A stretch of DNA of 64,000 nucleotides. It comes from Lysobacterales bacterium. Lineage in GTDB: Bacteria > Pseudomonadota > Gammaproteobacteria > Xanthomonadales > Xanthomonadaceae. Position 1 is the stretch's first letter; each line of letters starts with the position of its first letter. Under the pieces are notes generated by a model. That model worked only from the letters and a program-made list of their open reading frames with translations. It made no database searches and was not told the origin of the DNA. The position numbers and the translations under genes are program-made. This document shows positions 18,951 to 30,568 of the stretch, one piece after another. The stretch lies in contig JADKCY010000002.1 of NCBI GenBank assembly GCA_016718605.1, positions 1,054,001 to 1,118,000 on the forward strand. The letters run 5' to 3'.

Positions 18951-19166
18951 TCAGCGACGCGGCTCATAGACCGCCGCATGAATACACGCCAGCAGGTTGG
19001 CAATCCAGCCGCCGGTCGTGAGCGTCACCAACCACAATGCACCACCCAGCACGAACCAGAACAAGGCCCAGATGAAACGGCCCTGCACCAATTGGCCGAG
19101 ACCGGGGATGAACAGACTGCACAAGGCAGCGATGACATTGCCAGACGAACCTTGGCCTGCGCTCAT
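18951..19166 (-). CDS. Small TM2-like membrane protein
   Basis: 71 residues with two hydrophobic helices (about 10-25 and 31-58). The first has L-F-I-P-G-L-G-Q-L-V-Q-G-R, the sequence typical of TM2-domain and related small membrane proteins. Function is unknown for bacterial members. It is read towards the Bax-inhibitor-like gene and ends just inside the shared terminator. Confidence 0.65.
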   Translation of the reverse strand: MSAGQGSSGNVIAALCSLFIPGLGQLVQGRFIWALFWFVLGGALWLVTLTTGGWIANLLACIHAAVYEPRR

Positions 19167-19238
19167 GATCGACTCCTGAAAACACTTTCCGGCTGACTAC
19201 CGTGGCGATACTGACGCGCACAAACAGCAAGTGTGACC

Positions 19239-21191
19239 TTACTGCTCCCCACTGACTTGAGCCGCCGCGACACTGGGCTTCAAGTAGCGATCCAGAAACG
19301 CCAGCATCGCACCATAGCCATTTATTTGATTGGCCTTCTTGGTAAATCCATGCCCCTCATCCGGGAACACGATGTACTCCACCGGGACGCCATTGGCACG
19401 CACGGCCGCAACGATTTCATCACTTTCCACCTGCAGGACGCGAGGATCATTGGCCCCCTGAAGAACCATCAATGGCTTGCGGATCTTCGCCGCATGGAAA
19501 ACAGGCGAGATTTCCATCAAGTAGTCCCGTTGTGTTTCGGGATTGCCAATTTCCTGATAGAGCGCATCACGCGCCGCGCTCCACCAAGGTGGAATGCTCT
19601 CCAACGTGCGAATCCAATTTGATACGCCGAAAATGTCGATGCCGACCTGGAACTCGTCTGGATGGTAGGTCAGGGCAGCCAAAACCATGTAGCCACCATA
19701 ACTACCACCTGCGATACCAATGCGGTCCGGATCGACATAGTCGAGACTCTGCAAATACTTGCGTGCCTCCAAGGTGTCCCACAGCGGCTCACGGCCGTGT
19801 TTGAGATCGTCAGCCGCTAGAAAACTGCGTCCATAGCCGCTGCTACCGCGATTGTTGATGCCGAGCACGACATACCCGTGGTTGACGAGGTACTGAACCA
19901 TCGCATTGAACGCCACGGTGGTTTGCCCACCTGGTCCGCCGTGCACCCAAATCAACGCAGGATGCCTGTTGTTTGCAGAAGCCGCTTGAGGCTTCCAGAG
20001 CACATTCGGAATAGTGAGCCCATCAAAACTCTTGAAACGAACGATTGCAGCGTCGACGAGATCCGCCGGATTGATCTTTGGACTGAGCGACTGGGTCAGC
20101 CGAACGGGGGCTTGCGATCCCAGTGTGTGCACGTAGATATCGTTCGGCTGACGGTCGCCATTCAACAGAAATACGACACGCTGCTCACGTGCAGAAAATC
20201 GAATGCCCCGCACTTCGCCGGCCGGCAGCTCCGGCAAGGCAAGCTCACGCCCTTCCACACCATCGAAAATACGCGTTACCTGTCGTGCATCCGCATTGAT
20301 GACGTTGACACGATAGCGACCAGTGGGGCTGGAGGTACTGCTGACAACATCCCAAGACTCCACCAATACGTCGGTATGCTCCTCGCGCAGCACATCGTAG
20401 CTGCGCAAGCGCATGAACTCAGCACGCTCATTGCTGGTGTAGAAAAGCGTCGCACTGTCCACACTGAACTCCTGCGCCTGAAACTGCGCCGGCCCTTCAT
20501 GGCGTGAGATAGGACTCAAGGTCGCGGTGTCTGCATCCCACAAATGCAGCTCGGCATTGATGCTGCTGATGACCTGTTTGAGCACCACGTAGCGGCCATT
20601 CGGTGATACCACCGACAATTCGAACCCGGTATCGTTTTGAAAGACCAGATCGCGCTGATAGTCATGGGTGCGATAGCGATACAGATCAAACCAACGGGGA
20701 TCGCGCTCGTTGGTCGCCACATAGAAAGATTTACGGTTACCGGAAAACCCCATGAACCGAGCCTTCAGAGACTCGCCCGGTGTGAGATCACGTTCGACGC
20801 CTTGATTGTCAATCAGGAACAAATGATTGCGCTCATCACCGCCTCGATCGCGCGTAAACAAGACCCGGTCATCTTCGGGGAACCACTCCACCGCATAGGC
20901 GTTGTCCGTCACCGAGTGCGTCAGCGGGGTCCACTCCCCACCGTCGACGGGCATGCTGTAGACATTCCAGACACCGTCGCGATTGGCGGAAAACATAACC
21001 TTCGATTCGTCTGCCGACAGGCTGACGTGATTGATCGATAGCGTCTCGATGAAGTCTTCGATGGGGTAGGTTTTTGTCGCACTGCCCGCAACCGACAATG
21101 CGGCGTTGGACTCCGCTTGCGACCCTGCCTGTTCACCGCAAGCGATCAGGCTGAGCACCAAGGGCAATCCGATAAAACGCAACACATGCAT
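19239..21191 (-). CDS. S9 family peptidase, lipoprotein
   Basis: 650 residues from ATG 21191, which has a GGAGG site ten bases upstream. The N-terminus is a lipoprotein signal (L-S-L-I-A-C). Residues about 40-400 form the beta-propeller of prolyl-oligopeptidase relatives; the C-terminal alpha/beta hydrolase carries the catalytic serine in G-G-S-Y-G-G-Y-M, the aspartate in G-A-N-D-P-R-V and the histidine in D-E-G-H-G-F. It resembles acylaminoacyl/dipeptidyl peptidases that cut short peptides, here likely in the periplasm. It is divergent from ubiA. Confidence 0.92.
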   Translation of the reverse strand: MHVLRFIGLPLVLSLIACGEQAGSQAESNAALSVAGSATKTYPIEDFIETLSINHVSLSADESKVMFSANRDGVWNVYSMPVDGGEWTPLTHSVTDNAYAVEWFPEDDRVLFTRDRGGDERNHLFLIDNQGVERDLTPGESLKARFMGFSGNRKSFYVATNERDPRWFDLYRYRTHDYQRDLVFQNDTGFELSVVSPNGRYVVLKQVISSINAELHLWDADTATLSPISRHEGPAQFQAQEFSVDSATLFYTSNERAEFMRLRSYDVLREEHTDVLVESWDVVSSTSSPTGRYRVNVINADARQVTRIFDGVEGRELALPELPAGEVRGIRFSAREQRVVFLLNGDRQPNDIYVHTLGSQAPVRLTQSLSPKINPADLVDAAIVRFKSFDGLTIPNVLWKPQAASANNRHPALIWVHGGPGGQTTVAFNAMVQYLVNHGYVVLGINNRGSSGYGRSFLAADDLKHGREPLWDTLEARKYLQSLDYVDPDRIGIAGGSYGGYMVLAALTYHPDEFQVGIDIFGVSNWIRTLESIPPWWSAARDALYQEIGNPETQRDYLMEISPVFHAAKIRKPLMVLQGANDPRVLQVESDEIVAAVRANGVPVEYIVFPDEGHGFTKKANQINGYGAMLAFLDRYLKPSVAAAQVSGEQ

Positions 21192-21338
21192 GGCGACCTC
21201 CAACGTCGATCTGATCTGCCGTGAATACCGTGCGGGTGTTCACGAAGCAGCTGAATGTAGCAAGTGCACTGCGCCGCGTGCGCATCTGCCGCAGCGACCG
21301 TGGACTTCATCCGCACTTTACTGGACGATTCGACCTGC

Positions 21339-22277
21339 ATGCCACGCTCAAGCCCGCCCATCCGGCCATCGCGCCCGAGCCAATCACCGCTTCCAGCGCC
21401 GCGTTTTTCCAACGCATGGTGGCGAGAACGGCTGCCGCACTATGCCCGCCTGATTCGTGCCGACAAACCGATCGGCACCCTGTTGTTACTCTGGCCGACC
21501 TTGTGGGGCTTGTGGATCGCGGCCGAGGGAATGCCGCCGGTCGGCATCCTGCTGATCTTCGTCGCGGGTGTCTGGCTGACACGTTCTGCGGGCTGCGTGA
21601 TCAATGACTACGCGGATCGATGGCTGGATGGTCACGTGGAACGCACCAAGCAACGCCCACTGGTTGCCGGTCAGGTCAGCACGCGCGAAGCACTCGCGCT
21701 GTTTGCCACACTTATGGTGATCGCCTTCCTGTTGGTCCTGTTGACCAATCGACTGACCGTGCTGCTGTCGCTGGTCGGTATCGTTTTGGCGACAACCTAC
21801 CCTTTTCTCAAACGATACACGTGGTTTCCGCAGGTCTATCTGGGCATCGCGTTCGGCTGGTCGATCCCGATGGGCTTCGCCGCCGTGACTGGCGACGTAC
21901 CTCCGATGGCCTGGCTGCTGTTCGTGGCCAACGTGCTGTGGTCGACCGCTTACGACACTTGGTACGCGATGGTGGATCGCGAAGATGACATTCGCATGGG
22001 TTCGCGGTCGACGGCCATCCTGTTTGGCGATATCGACCTGATCGCCATTGGCGTCCTGCAGTGCGGATTCCTGCTGGCACTGATCATGGTGGGGCAACGT
22101 GCAGCGCTTGGCATCGCTTGGTTCGGTGGGCTGGGCGTCGCCGCGATGCTCATCGCTTGGCAGTTCTGGACCGCACGCGACCGCGCCCGTGGCCATTGCT
22201 TCCGCGCCTTCCTGCATAACAACTGGGTTGGGATGGTGATTTTTGTTGGCCTCGCCCTTGAGTCCATGACATCGTGA
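21339..22277 (+). CDS. ubiA: 4-hydroxybenzoate polyprenyltransferase
   Basis: 312 residues from ATG 21339, with about eight membrane helices. UbiA attaches the polyprenyl tail to 4-hydroxybenzoate in ubiquinone synthesis. The two Asp-rich prenyl-diphosphate sites are N-D-Y-A-D-R-W-L-D and Y-A-M-V-D-R-E-D-D. The segment D-K-P-I-G-T-L-L-L-L-W-P-T-L-W is diagnostic for UbiA. The usual partner ubiC is not next to it. Confidence 0.93.
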   Translation: MPRSSPPIRPSRPSQSPLPAPRFSNAWWRERLPHYARLIRADKPIGTLLLLWPTLWGLWIAAEGMPPVGILLIFVAGVWLTRSAGCVINDYADRWLDGHVERTKQRPLVAGQVSTREALALFATLMVIAFLLVLLTNRLTVLLSLVGIVLATTYPFLKRYTWFPQVYLGIAFGWSIPMGFAAVTGDVPPMAWLLFVANVLWSTAYDTWYAMVDREDDIRMGSRSTAILFGDIDLIAIGVLQCGFLLALIMVGQRAALGIAWFGGLGVAAMLIAWQFWTARDRARGHCFRAFLHNNWVGMVIFVGLALESMTS

Positions 22278-22346
22278 TATGCCTTTGGGCAACAAGATGT
22301 GCACCAAGGGATTTCTCTACTTTTCGATTCCATGCAAGGCTGTCGC

Positions 22347-23210
22347 ATGTTGTCCAAAACCCTCGTCATCGCGTCACTGCTCGCGCTGCTCAGCACTCTC
22401 AGCCACGCCGAAGACAGCGGGCGCTTTCTGGTGGTGGAACCGGAAGTCCAATCCAGCGCCCTGCGCAGCTACGCCAATCGCCTGCAATCCAGCGGCGTCC
22501 TGCAGGCGGTGACCCGCAGTCTCAATCAACGCTGGATGTTGCCGACTGATATACGCATCCGCCTGACCGAATGCGATGAATCGAATGCCTACTACGATGC
22601 CGAGCAACGCGAAGTGCAGATGTGCATCGAGTTGGTCGAAGATATGGCCAGCACACTGGATGGGCAGTTCGAAGAGGAATCCTTCGAGGCGGATGCCTTG
22701 TCGGGCGCCTTTGTCGGCATGCTGCTGCATGAAGTCGGTCACGCGCTGGTCGACGTCCTGGAGATCCCCATCACCGGACGCGAGGAAGACGCGGTCGATC
22801 AACTGTCGGCCTGGATCCTGATCGAGTCCGGCGAGGCCGATGCCGTGCTCGGCGCTGCCGCCACCTATTACGGCGACGACAACGGCGTGGGTGCGGAAGA
22901 TTTTGCCGACGAGCACTCCCTCAACTCGCAGCGCTACTTCAACATGGTGTGTTGGGTGTATGGCAGTGATGCCGACAATCGTCAGGACCTGATCGACACC
23001 TGGGAACTACCGCAAGCCCGCGCCGAACAATGCGCCGACGAATACGCCCTTCTCAAGCGCAGTTGGAACCGCCTGCTTCGCGGCCACATGCGCACGACCA
23101 CAGCGCAGAATCTGGCCATCAACGCCCCACACCTTCCACTGCCGCACACATCCACAGCAGCCGATGATCGAAGCGCGCCCAAACCGCGTCATGACGACAA
23201 TGGACAGTAA
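22347..23210 (+). CDS. DUF4344-type secreted putative metallopeptidase
   Basis: 287 residues from ATG 22347 (AAGG seven bases upstream). A signal peptide (L-V-I-A-S-L-L-A-L-L-S-T-L-S-H-A) is followed by a domain with H-E-V-G-H-A-L-V-D near residue 131, a HExxH zinc site, and R-E-E-D-A-V-D-Q-L-S-A-W right after it, the pattern of DUF4344 proteins. These are predicted zinc metallopeptidases; no activity is established for the family as far as I know. The C-terminal 40 residues look disordered. It follows ubiA by 69 bases on the same strand. Confidence 0.8.
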   Translation: MLSKTLVIASLLALLSTLSHAEDSGRFLVVEPEVQSSALRSYANRLQSSGVLQAVTRSLNQRWMLPTDIRIRLTECDESNAYYDAEQREVQMCIELVEDMASTLDGQFEEESFEADALSGAFVGMLLHEVGHALVDVLEIPITGREEDAVDQLSAWILIESGEADAVLGAAATYYGDDNGVGAEDFADEHSLNSQRYFNMVCWVYGSDADNRQDLIDTWELPQARAEQCADEYALLKRSWNRLLRGHMRTTTAQNLAINAPHLPLPHTSTAADDRSAPKPRHDDNGQ

Positions 23211-23367
23211 CGCACTTACACCCACGGCCTCGGTGAACTGGTCAAGGTGCGCGACGGCAACGACGATGCCGACACCACTGAGTCGCGCCAACGCGTCGGA
23301 CGTAATGATCGGAACAGTCAGGACTGAGGGCGTGCGGCCGCGCGGAGTTTGAAGTCTTCCGCCATCC

Positions 23368-24762
23368 TCAGGCGTGGGTCAGGTACCAGCGCCAGTCCTG
23401 CTCGCCGACTTCGCTGACGAACTGTCCGAACTCGGCCCATTTGATGGCGAGGTAGACGCGCAGGAAGTCTGCGCCGAGCGCCTCCTGCGCCCAGCTCGAT
23501 TGCTCCAGCGCACGCAATGCGGACAGCCAATCGGTGCTGACCCGCTCGCTGGACCGCTCATTGGCCAGATCGTAGCCGTTGCCGACGATGGCGGGACCGG
23601 GATCGATCTGCTCGCGGATGCCGCGTTGCATACCGGCGAGGATGGCGGCAGCGGCTAGATACGGATTGGCATCTGCACCGCAGATGCGATGCTCGACATG
23701 CCGACTGCGTGCGGGTCCGCCAGGCACCCGGAACGACACCGTGCGGTTGTTGACGCCCCAGGTCTTCGACAGCGGCGCGTAGCTATTGGCCTGAAAACGC
23801 CGATAGGAATTCGCGTGCGGGCAGAAGATCGCCTGCACCTCGTGCAGAGTGGCCATCATGCCGCCAATGGCGTGGCGCAGCAGCGGTGTACCTTCGGGGT
23901 CTTCCGCGGCGAACAGATTGTTGCCCGCCGCATCAGCCAGACTGACGTGCATGTGCAATCCACTGCCCGCCAGGTCGGCAAACGGCTTGGCCATGAAGCA
24001 GGCTTGCAGCCCGTGCCTCGCGGCCACACCCTTGACGACGCGCTTGTAGCGCAGCCCCTCGTCCACCGCCTGCAAGGCATCGGCCCGATGTTCCAGGGTC
24101 AGTTCCAGTTGTCCCGGCGCGTATTCCGAGATCGCCGTGCGCAAAGGCAAGCCCTGCGCTTCGCAGGCGCGATACAGATCGTCGAAAAAGGGCTGCAGGT
24201 GCTCCAGTTCGTAGACGCCATACACCTGTGGCGCATCCGGCCGCACACCGTTGGTCTGCCGAGCCGGTTGCGGGCGACCCTGCGCATCGCGCGCCTGATC
24301 GAGCAGATAGAACTCCAGCTCGACCGCCATCACCGGATGCATACCGTCTGCCTTCAGGCCGTCGATCACCCGCCCCAGTACATGTCGCGGATCGGCCACC
24401 ACGCTGGGCTGGCCAAGCTCGGGATGCAGGCTCACCTGCATCTGCCCGGTCGGGACATCCCGCCAAGTCTGCAGTGTCAGGCTACCGGGCAGCGGAAAGG
24501 TCAGGCAGTCGGCGTCCGCCACCTCCCACACCAAGCCGCTCTCGACCACGTCCTCACCGCGCACCGTCAGCGCCAGAATCGAACTCGGCAATGGCCGTCC
24601 CTGCGTGTACGCCGCGATCAGCTCATCGCGATGCAACAACTTGCCGCGCGGAACGCCGTTGGTATCAAACAGCAGCATCTCGATGCTGCGCACCTCGGGA
24701 TGCGCCGCAAGAAAGGCTTGCGCCTCCGCAGGATCGGCGAATTGGTGGGCGATGGGGGTCAT
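23368..24762 (-). CDS. Glutamine synthetase-like gamma-glutamyl ligase (PuuA type)
   Basis: 464 residues from ATG 24762. It has the glutamine-synthetase fold: E-L-E-F-Y-L-L near residue 140, N-G-V near 165, E-Y-A-P-G-Q-L-E near 205, H-M-H-V-S-L near 260 and N-R-T-V-S-F-R-V-P near 325, with R-H-V-E-H-R. The missing adenylylation loop and these motifs place it with gamma-glutamylpolyamine ligases (PuuA) and not with GlnA. It presumably joins glutamate to an amine such as putrescine. The class III aminotransferase gene lies 103 bases upstream on the same strand. The substrate is inferred. Confidence 0.8.
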   Translation of the reverse strand: MTPIAHQFADPAEAQAFLAAHPEVRSIEMLLFDTNGVPRGKLLHRDELIAAYTQGRPLPSSILALTVRGEDVVESGLVWEVADADCLTFPLPGSLTLQTWRDVPTGQMQVSLHPELGQPSVVADPRHVLGRVIDGLKADGMHPVMAVELEFYLLDQARDAQGRPQPARQTNGVRPDAPQVYGVYELEHLQPFFDDLYRACEAQGLPLRTAISEYAPGQLELTLEHRADALQAVDEGLRYKRVVKGVAARHGLQACFMAKPFADLAGSGLHMHVSLADAAGNNLFAAEDPEGTPLLRHAIGGMMATLHEVQAIFCPHANSYRRFQANSYAPLSKTWGVNNRTVSFRVPGGPARSRHVEHRICGADANPYLAAAAILAGMQRGIREQIDPGPAIVGNGYDLANERSSERVSTDWLSALRALEQSSWAQEALGADFLRVYLAIKWAEFGQFVSEVGEQDWRWYLTHA

Positions 24763-24865
24763 GGCATGTTCCGTGGTCTTCAAGATCGGGCGAGGGAGAA
24801 TGCGCATGGGCGAGCAATGCCCATTCGGCGCGTAGGTCGATACTCCGCCGTCCGGTCCATCGCGC

Positions 24866-26263
24866 TCAACATGGCACCCGCGCATTCGGCAGCGCCAACA
24901 GTTCACCCAGCACCGCATCGAGGTTAGCCAGCAGCGTATCGACATCCGCTTCGGTGGTGGCTGGACAACACAGCGTCATGTTGTGGAATGGCGTGATCAG
25001 TACGCCGCGATTGATCAGCGCCAGGTGCAAGGCCATCTGCAGCGCATCGTCGAAGGCCGCTTCGGCCTCGGCGCCGCTGCGTGGCGGCGTGGCGCAAAAC
25101 TGGAATTCGCAGCGTGCGCCCAACTCGGTCACCGACCACGGCAAGGCATGCTGCGCAATCACACGGCGAAATCCGCTGGCTAGCCGCGCGGCCAGCGGCA
25201 ACATGTGCGCGTAGGCCATCTCGGTCATCACTTCCTGCAGATTCACCCGCATGCAGTGCATCGCCAGCGCATTCGCCGACAAGGTGGTGCCCATGCCACT
25301 GTGACCGTGCCCGTGACTGCTTTCGCGCAGCGCACGCTGCACCGCGTGCATCGCCTCCGCCATAGGCGCGCTGAGGCCAAACACACCGCAGGCCACGCCA
25401 CCGGCAACCGGCTTGCCCATCACGAAAAAGTCCGGCTGCAGATCCCACAGTCGCGTGCAGCCACCGATGCCGGTGGAAATGGTGTGGGTTTCGTCGATGA
25501 CCAGCAGCGCGCCATAGCGTCGAGTCAGCTCGCGCGCGGCCTGCAGGAACCCCTTATCGGGCAGCACCATGCCGATATTCGTCATCGCCGGTTCGCACAG
25601 CAGCGCACAGACGTCGCCCTGCGCCAGCGCCGATTCGAGCGCCTGCAGATCATTGAAGGGAATGGCACGGCTATGCGCCGACAGATCGTCAGCCTGACCC
25701 ACCAGACCACTGCGATGCACCGTGCGGCCGTCCTGCCAGCGCACCATCACGTCATCCACGGTGCCGTGATAGCAGCCATCGAATACCAGTAGCGTCTTGC
25801 GTCCGCTGATCGCCCGCGCCCATCGCAACACATAGCGATTGGCATCGGTCGCTGTGGCTGTCACTTGCCAGAATGGCAGACCAAAACGCGCGGCCAGCAA
25901 CTCGCCGCAGACCACCGCATCCTCGCCCGGCAGCATCGTGGTCAGACCGCGCTCCGCCTGTTCGCGCAAAGCGCGCGCAATCGGCGCGGGCGAGTGACCG
26001 AACATCGCCCCGGTATCGCCCAAGCAGAAATCGACATAGCGATGTCCGTCGACATCCTCGAAACACGCGCCCTGCGCGCGTTCGACAAACAGCGGCACCG
26101 GCGTCGACCAATCGGCCATCCAGTGCATCGGCACACCACCGAACAAGTGGCCCTGAGCCCGCTGCGCCAGCACTACCGACCGCGGATGCGCCTGCAAGAA
26201 CCGCTCGCGCTCGGCCCGCGCAAAGGCCGCCACCGCCTCGGCCGAAATCCCACTGCACCCCAT
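24866..26263 (-). CDS. Class III PLP-dependent aminotransferase
   Basis: 465 residues. The PLP fold of class III aminotransferases is clear: G-D-T-G-A-M-F-G-H, G-C-Y-H-G-T-V-D-D near residue 175, D-E-T-H near 250, and a lysine in V-M-G-K-P-V-A-G-G near 275 that should bind PLP. The D-G-C-Y-H-G segment recalls glutamate-1-semialdehyde aminomutase relatives, but no heme genes are near. With the neighbouring PuuA-like ligase it may handle an amine or omega-amino acid; that link is inference from co-orientation. Confidence 0.78.
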   Translation of the reverse strand: MGCSGISAEAVAAFARAERERFLQAHPRSVVLAQRAQGHLFGGVPMHWMADWSTPVPLFVERAQGACFEDVDGHRYVDFCLGDTGAMFGHSPAPIARALREQAERGLTTMLPGEDAVVCGELLAARFGLPFWQVTATATDANRYVLRWARAISGRKTLLVFDGCYHGTVDDVMVRWQDGRTVHRSGLVGQADDLSAHSRAIPFNDLQALESALAQGDVCALLCEPAMTNIGMVLPDKGFLQAARELTRRYGALLVIDETHTISTGIGGCTRLWDLQPDFFVMGKPVAGGVACGVFGLSAPMAEAMHAVQRALRESSHGHGHSGMGTTLSANALAMHCMRVNLQEVMTEMAYAHMLPLAARLASGFRRVIAQHALPWSVTELGARCEFQFCATPPRSGAEAEAAFDDALQMALHLALINRGVLITPFHNMTLCCPATTEADVDTLLANLDAVLGELLALPNARVPC

Positions 26264-26495
26264 CGCCCGCTCCCTAAACCGAACTCAACGCGTGGAAGCG
26301 AATGCTGCTGGGCGGGGGGAGGGATGTCAAAGCGATGACCAGCCTCCACGGCAATCCTCGGATGGCTGATCGCCCACCATCGTTGCATGATTGGCCGCCA
26401 CCGCGATCAATCCGACGACAGGCTAACCAATGCAGGCGTTCCGTCGACCGGCGAGAGACGTCAAACTGGGAAAGTCCACGCTCTTAGGAACCCCC

Positions 26496-27281
26496 ATGCC
26501 CTCATCCACCCCGCAACACCGCGTCGCCCTGATCAGTGGTTGTGGCAGTGCCGAGGGCATTGGCTTTGCCATCGCGCGCCGGTTGGGTCAGGCGGGCTAT
26601 CGGCTGCTGATCACCGCCAGCAGCACACGGGTGCTGGATCGGGCGGGCGAGTTGCGCGACATGGGCTTTGATGCGGCGGGTGAGACGGCGGATTTGACCG
26701 ACGAGGCGCAGGTGCAGGCGTTGTTTGTCTGGGCCATTGCGCAATGGGGCCGGATCGATGTGCTGGTCAACAACGCGGGGATGGCGATGCAGGGCAGCGC
26801 AGAGCCGCTTGTCGCGTTGGCCGACATGGACTTCACCACTTGGCAGCAGTCGATTGCGCGCAATCTGCACAGCGCCTTTCTGCTTACTCGCGTGGTACTG
26901 CCGGGCATGCGTGAACGTGGCTTCGGGCGCATTGTGCAAATCAGTTCGACCACCGGCACGCGCGGCAGCAATCGCGGTGAGGCGGGCTACAGTGCGGCCA
27001 AGGCAGCGATGGTCGGCATGAACATGAGTCTGGCGCTGGAAGTCGCCACCCAAGGCATCACCGTCAACAGTGTGGCGCCGGGCTGGATTGCCACCGGCTC
27101 CAGCACGCCCGAGGAACACGAGGCGGCGCGCTACACACCAATGCAACGCGCGGGTCGGCCTGATGAAGTGGCGGCAGCGGTGGCCTTTCTGGTGTCCGAC
27201 GAGGCCAGCTACATCACCGGCGAGGTACTGGTGGTGGACGGCGGCAACTGCTTGATCGAAAACAAGGCGCCCGCGCACTAA
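26496..27281 (+). CDS. Short-chain dehydrogenase/reductase
   Basis: 261 residues from ATG 26496, with AGGAA six bases upstream. The Rossmann glycine motif is G-C-G-S-A-E-G-I-G, followed by N-N-A-G, a catalytic serine in Q-I-S-S-T-T-G, and Y-S-A-A-K. The C-terminus V-V-D-G-G-N is typical of 3-oxoacyl-ACP reductase-like SDRs. The NAD(P) preference and substrate cannot be read. It is divergent from the aminotransferase gene. Confidence 0.85.
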   Translation: MPSSTPQHRVALISGCGSAEGIGFAIARRLGQAGYRLLITASSTRVLDRAGELRDMGFDAAGETADLTDEAQVQALFVWAIAQWGRIDVLVNNAGMAMQGSAEPLVALADMDFTTWQQSIARNLHSAFLLTRVVLPGMRERGFGRIVQISSTTGTRGSNRGEAGYSAAKAAMVGMNMSLALEVATQGITVNSVAPGWIATGSSTPEEHEAARYTPMQRAGRPDEVAAAVAFLVSDEASYITGEVLVVDGGNCLIENKAPAH

Positions 27282-27383
27282 GCAACCACAACGATAGAAC
27301 GCCCGCGCCACGGCACGCAGGTTGACTGGATTTTCTGCGTCCGGGCTGGCATAGATGGCGTCCCTGTCCTTTGCGCCTTTTCG

Positions 27384-28133
27384 ATGGAACTGAGTAACGA
27401 ATTCTATGTGTTCGTTGCGGTGGGGCTGCTTGCCCAGTTGGTCGACGGTGCGCTCGGGATGGCCTTTGGACTGCTGTCGTCCAGCATTCTGGCCACCACG
27501 GGGCTGCCGCCCGCGGTCGTCAGTGCCAGCGTGCATGCGGCGGAAATGGTGACGACCGGGGTTTCCGGCGCTTCCCATCTGGTGATGCACAACGTTGATC
27601 GCAAATTGTTTCTGCGCCTGGCCATTCCCGGTGTCGTCGGCGGGGTGCTCGGTGCCTATGTGTTGACTTCACTTCCCGGCGAACTGGTTCGCCCCCTGGT
27701 GTCGCTCTATTTACTTGGACTTGGCGGGCTGATCCTCTGGCGTGCCATCCGCCAGCGTTCGCGCCAGTTTCCTTCCGAGCGGGTGCCTGCCCTCGGTTTC
27801 TTTTCGGGCGTTCTGGATGCGATTGGCGGCGGTGGCTGGGGACCGCTGGCAACCTCCACCTTGCTCGCCGGGGGCGGCGAAGTTCGCCATACGATCGGCA
27901 GCGTGAACGCCGCCGAGTTCGTGGTGACGGTCGCGATCTCGATCAGCTTTCTCGGCACGATCGGCACCGAGCATCTCGACATCGTGCTCGGCCTGATGCT
28001 TGGCGGGGTACTCGCTTCGCCATTGGCCGCCCTCCTGGTGAAGCGTGCCCCCGAACGCTGGGTGCTGGTTGCGGTTGGCGTGCTGGTATCGGGCATCAGC
28101 GCTTGGCAACTCGCCCGCTGGTGGCTGGTCTGA
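27384..28133 (+). CDS. TauE/SafE family membrane transporter
   Basis: 249 residues, with about eight hydrophobic helices in two repeats. The N-terminal helix has Q-L-V-D-G-A-L-G-M-A-F-G and the second repeat D-A-I-G-G-G-G-W-G-P-L, the duplicated TauE/SafE signature. Members are predicted exporters of sulfite, sulfonates or other organic anions. The substrate here is unknown; no sulfur genes are adjacent. Confidence 0.88.
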   Translation: MELSNEFYVFVAVGLLAQLVDGALGMAFGLLSSSILATTGLPPAVVSASVHAAEMVTTGVSGASHLVMHNVDRKLFLRLAIPGVVGGVLGAYVLTSLPGELVRPLVSLYLLGLGGLILWRAIRQRSRQFPSERVPALGFFSGVLDAIGGGGWGPLATSTLLAGGGEVRHTIGSVNAAEFVVTVAISISFLGTIGTEHLDIVLGLMLGGVLASPLAALLVKRAPERWVLVAVGVLVSGISAWQLARWWLV

Positions 28134-28537
28134 GTGGCGAATTTGGCGACCCGATTCACACTTCACGGCGATGGGACACGGTGGCGCTTGCCCTCACGCG
28201 TCTGCGGTAGCAAACTGCGGCACCTGACGCCCAGCGTCACATTTGTTCACGACACGCCCACATCAGCGAAAGCTGATTGATTTCAGAGCTATCGGCACCC
28301 GGAGTCCGGTGTCCTGGATTCCCCCCTGTTCCATTCCACCGCCGGGTGCCGACCTCTCTGTGGAGCCTGAGGCTCCACGCCGACCATCCAGTCGGCGAGC
28401 TGCTTCCCTCACGCGCACCGACCGGCCCCTGTTCCAATTTCCGGTCAGCGCAAGCGCCTGTCGCGCAAGGTGCGTAAACTTTTCAGCACATTTCGTGCCA
28501 TTGTCGGTTGCCCTTGTGCGCCCGCTGAGAGTCTGTG
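28134..28537. other. 404-base gene-free region before mnmG
   Basis: No credible coding frame. It holds a group of hairpins at 28262-28397 (separate entry) and the mnmG leader, with a purine-rich site (GCTGAGAG) before the ATG at 28538. No clear sigma-70 boxes stand out. Confidence 0.6.
28262..28397. ncRNA. Candidate structured RNA element upstream of mnmG
   Basis: Four successive inverted repeats: 28262-28267/28272-28277 with a GAAA (GNRA) loop; 28292-28302/28342-28352, an 11-base perfect pair around 39 bases; 28360-28367/28371-28378, an 8-base perfect pair with a TGA loop; and 28378-28383/28392-28397. The density of structure exceeds what I see in other gaps of this window. It could be a leader element of mnmG, a small RNA or a degenerate repeat. 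The strand is not decided. Confidence 0.35.
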
Positions 28538-30424
<1,887 letters not shown>

Positions 30425-30456
30425 GTTCAGTCAAGAACACCTGCAGGTCGTGCTGC

Positions 30457-30479
30457 CGCTGTCGACTACGCCGACAGCG
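30457..30479 (+). terminator. Hairpin after mnmG
   Basis: Arms 30457-30464 and 30472-30479 pair over 8 bases (CGCTGTCG/CGACAGCG) with a seven-base loop, 33 bases after the mnmG stop. There is no T run. Confidence 0.5.
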
Positions 30480-30568
30480 CCAGTTCCAACGCGCGTCCAT
30501 GACCTATGGCCCTTGGGCTTGATGAGGTCAGGCCTCAGGGTCTGAAATCGGATTTTCGGGGGCCCGCC

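Noticed and set aside
23689..24927. Long plus-strand frame opposite the glutamine-synthetase-like gene
   Set aside because: Arg/His/Gln-rich translation without domain; the minus-strand gene has all family motifs.
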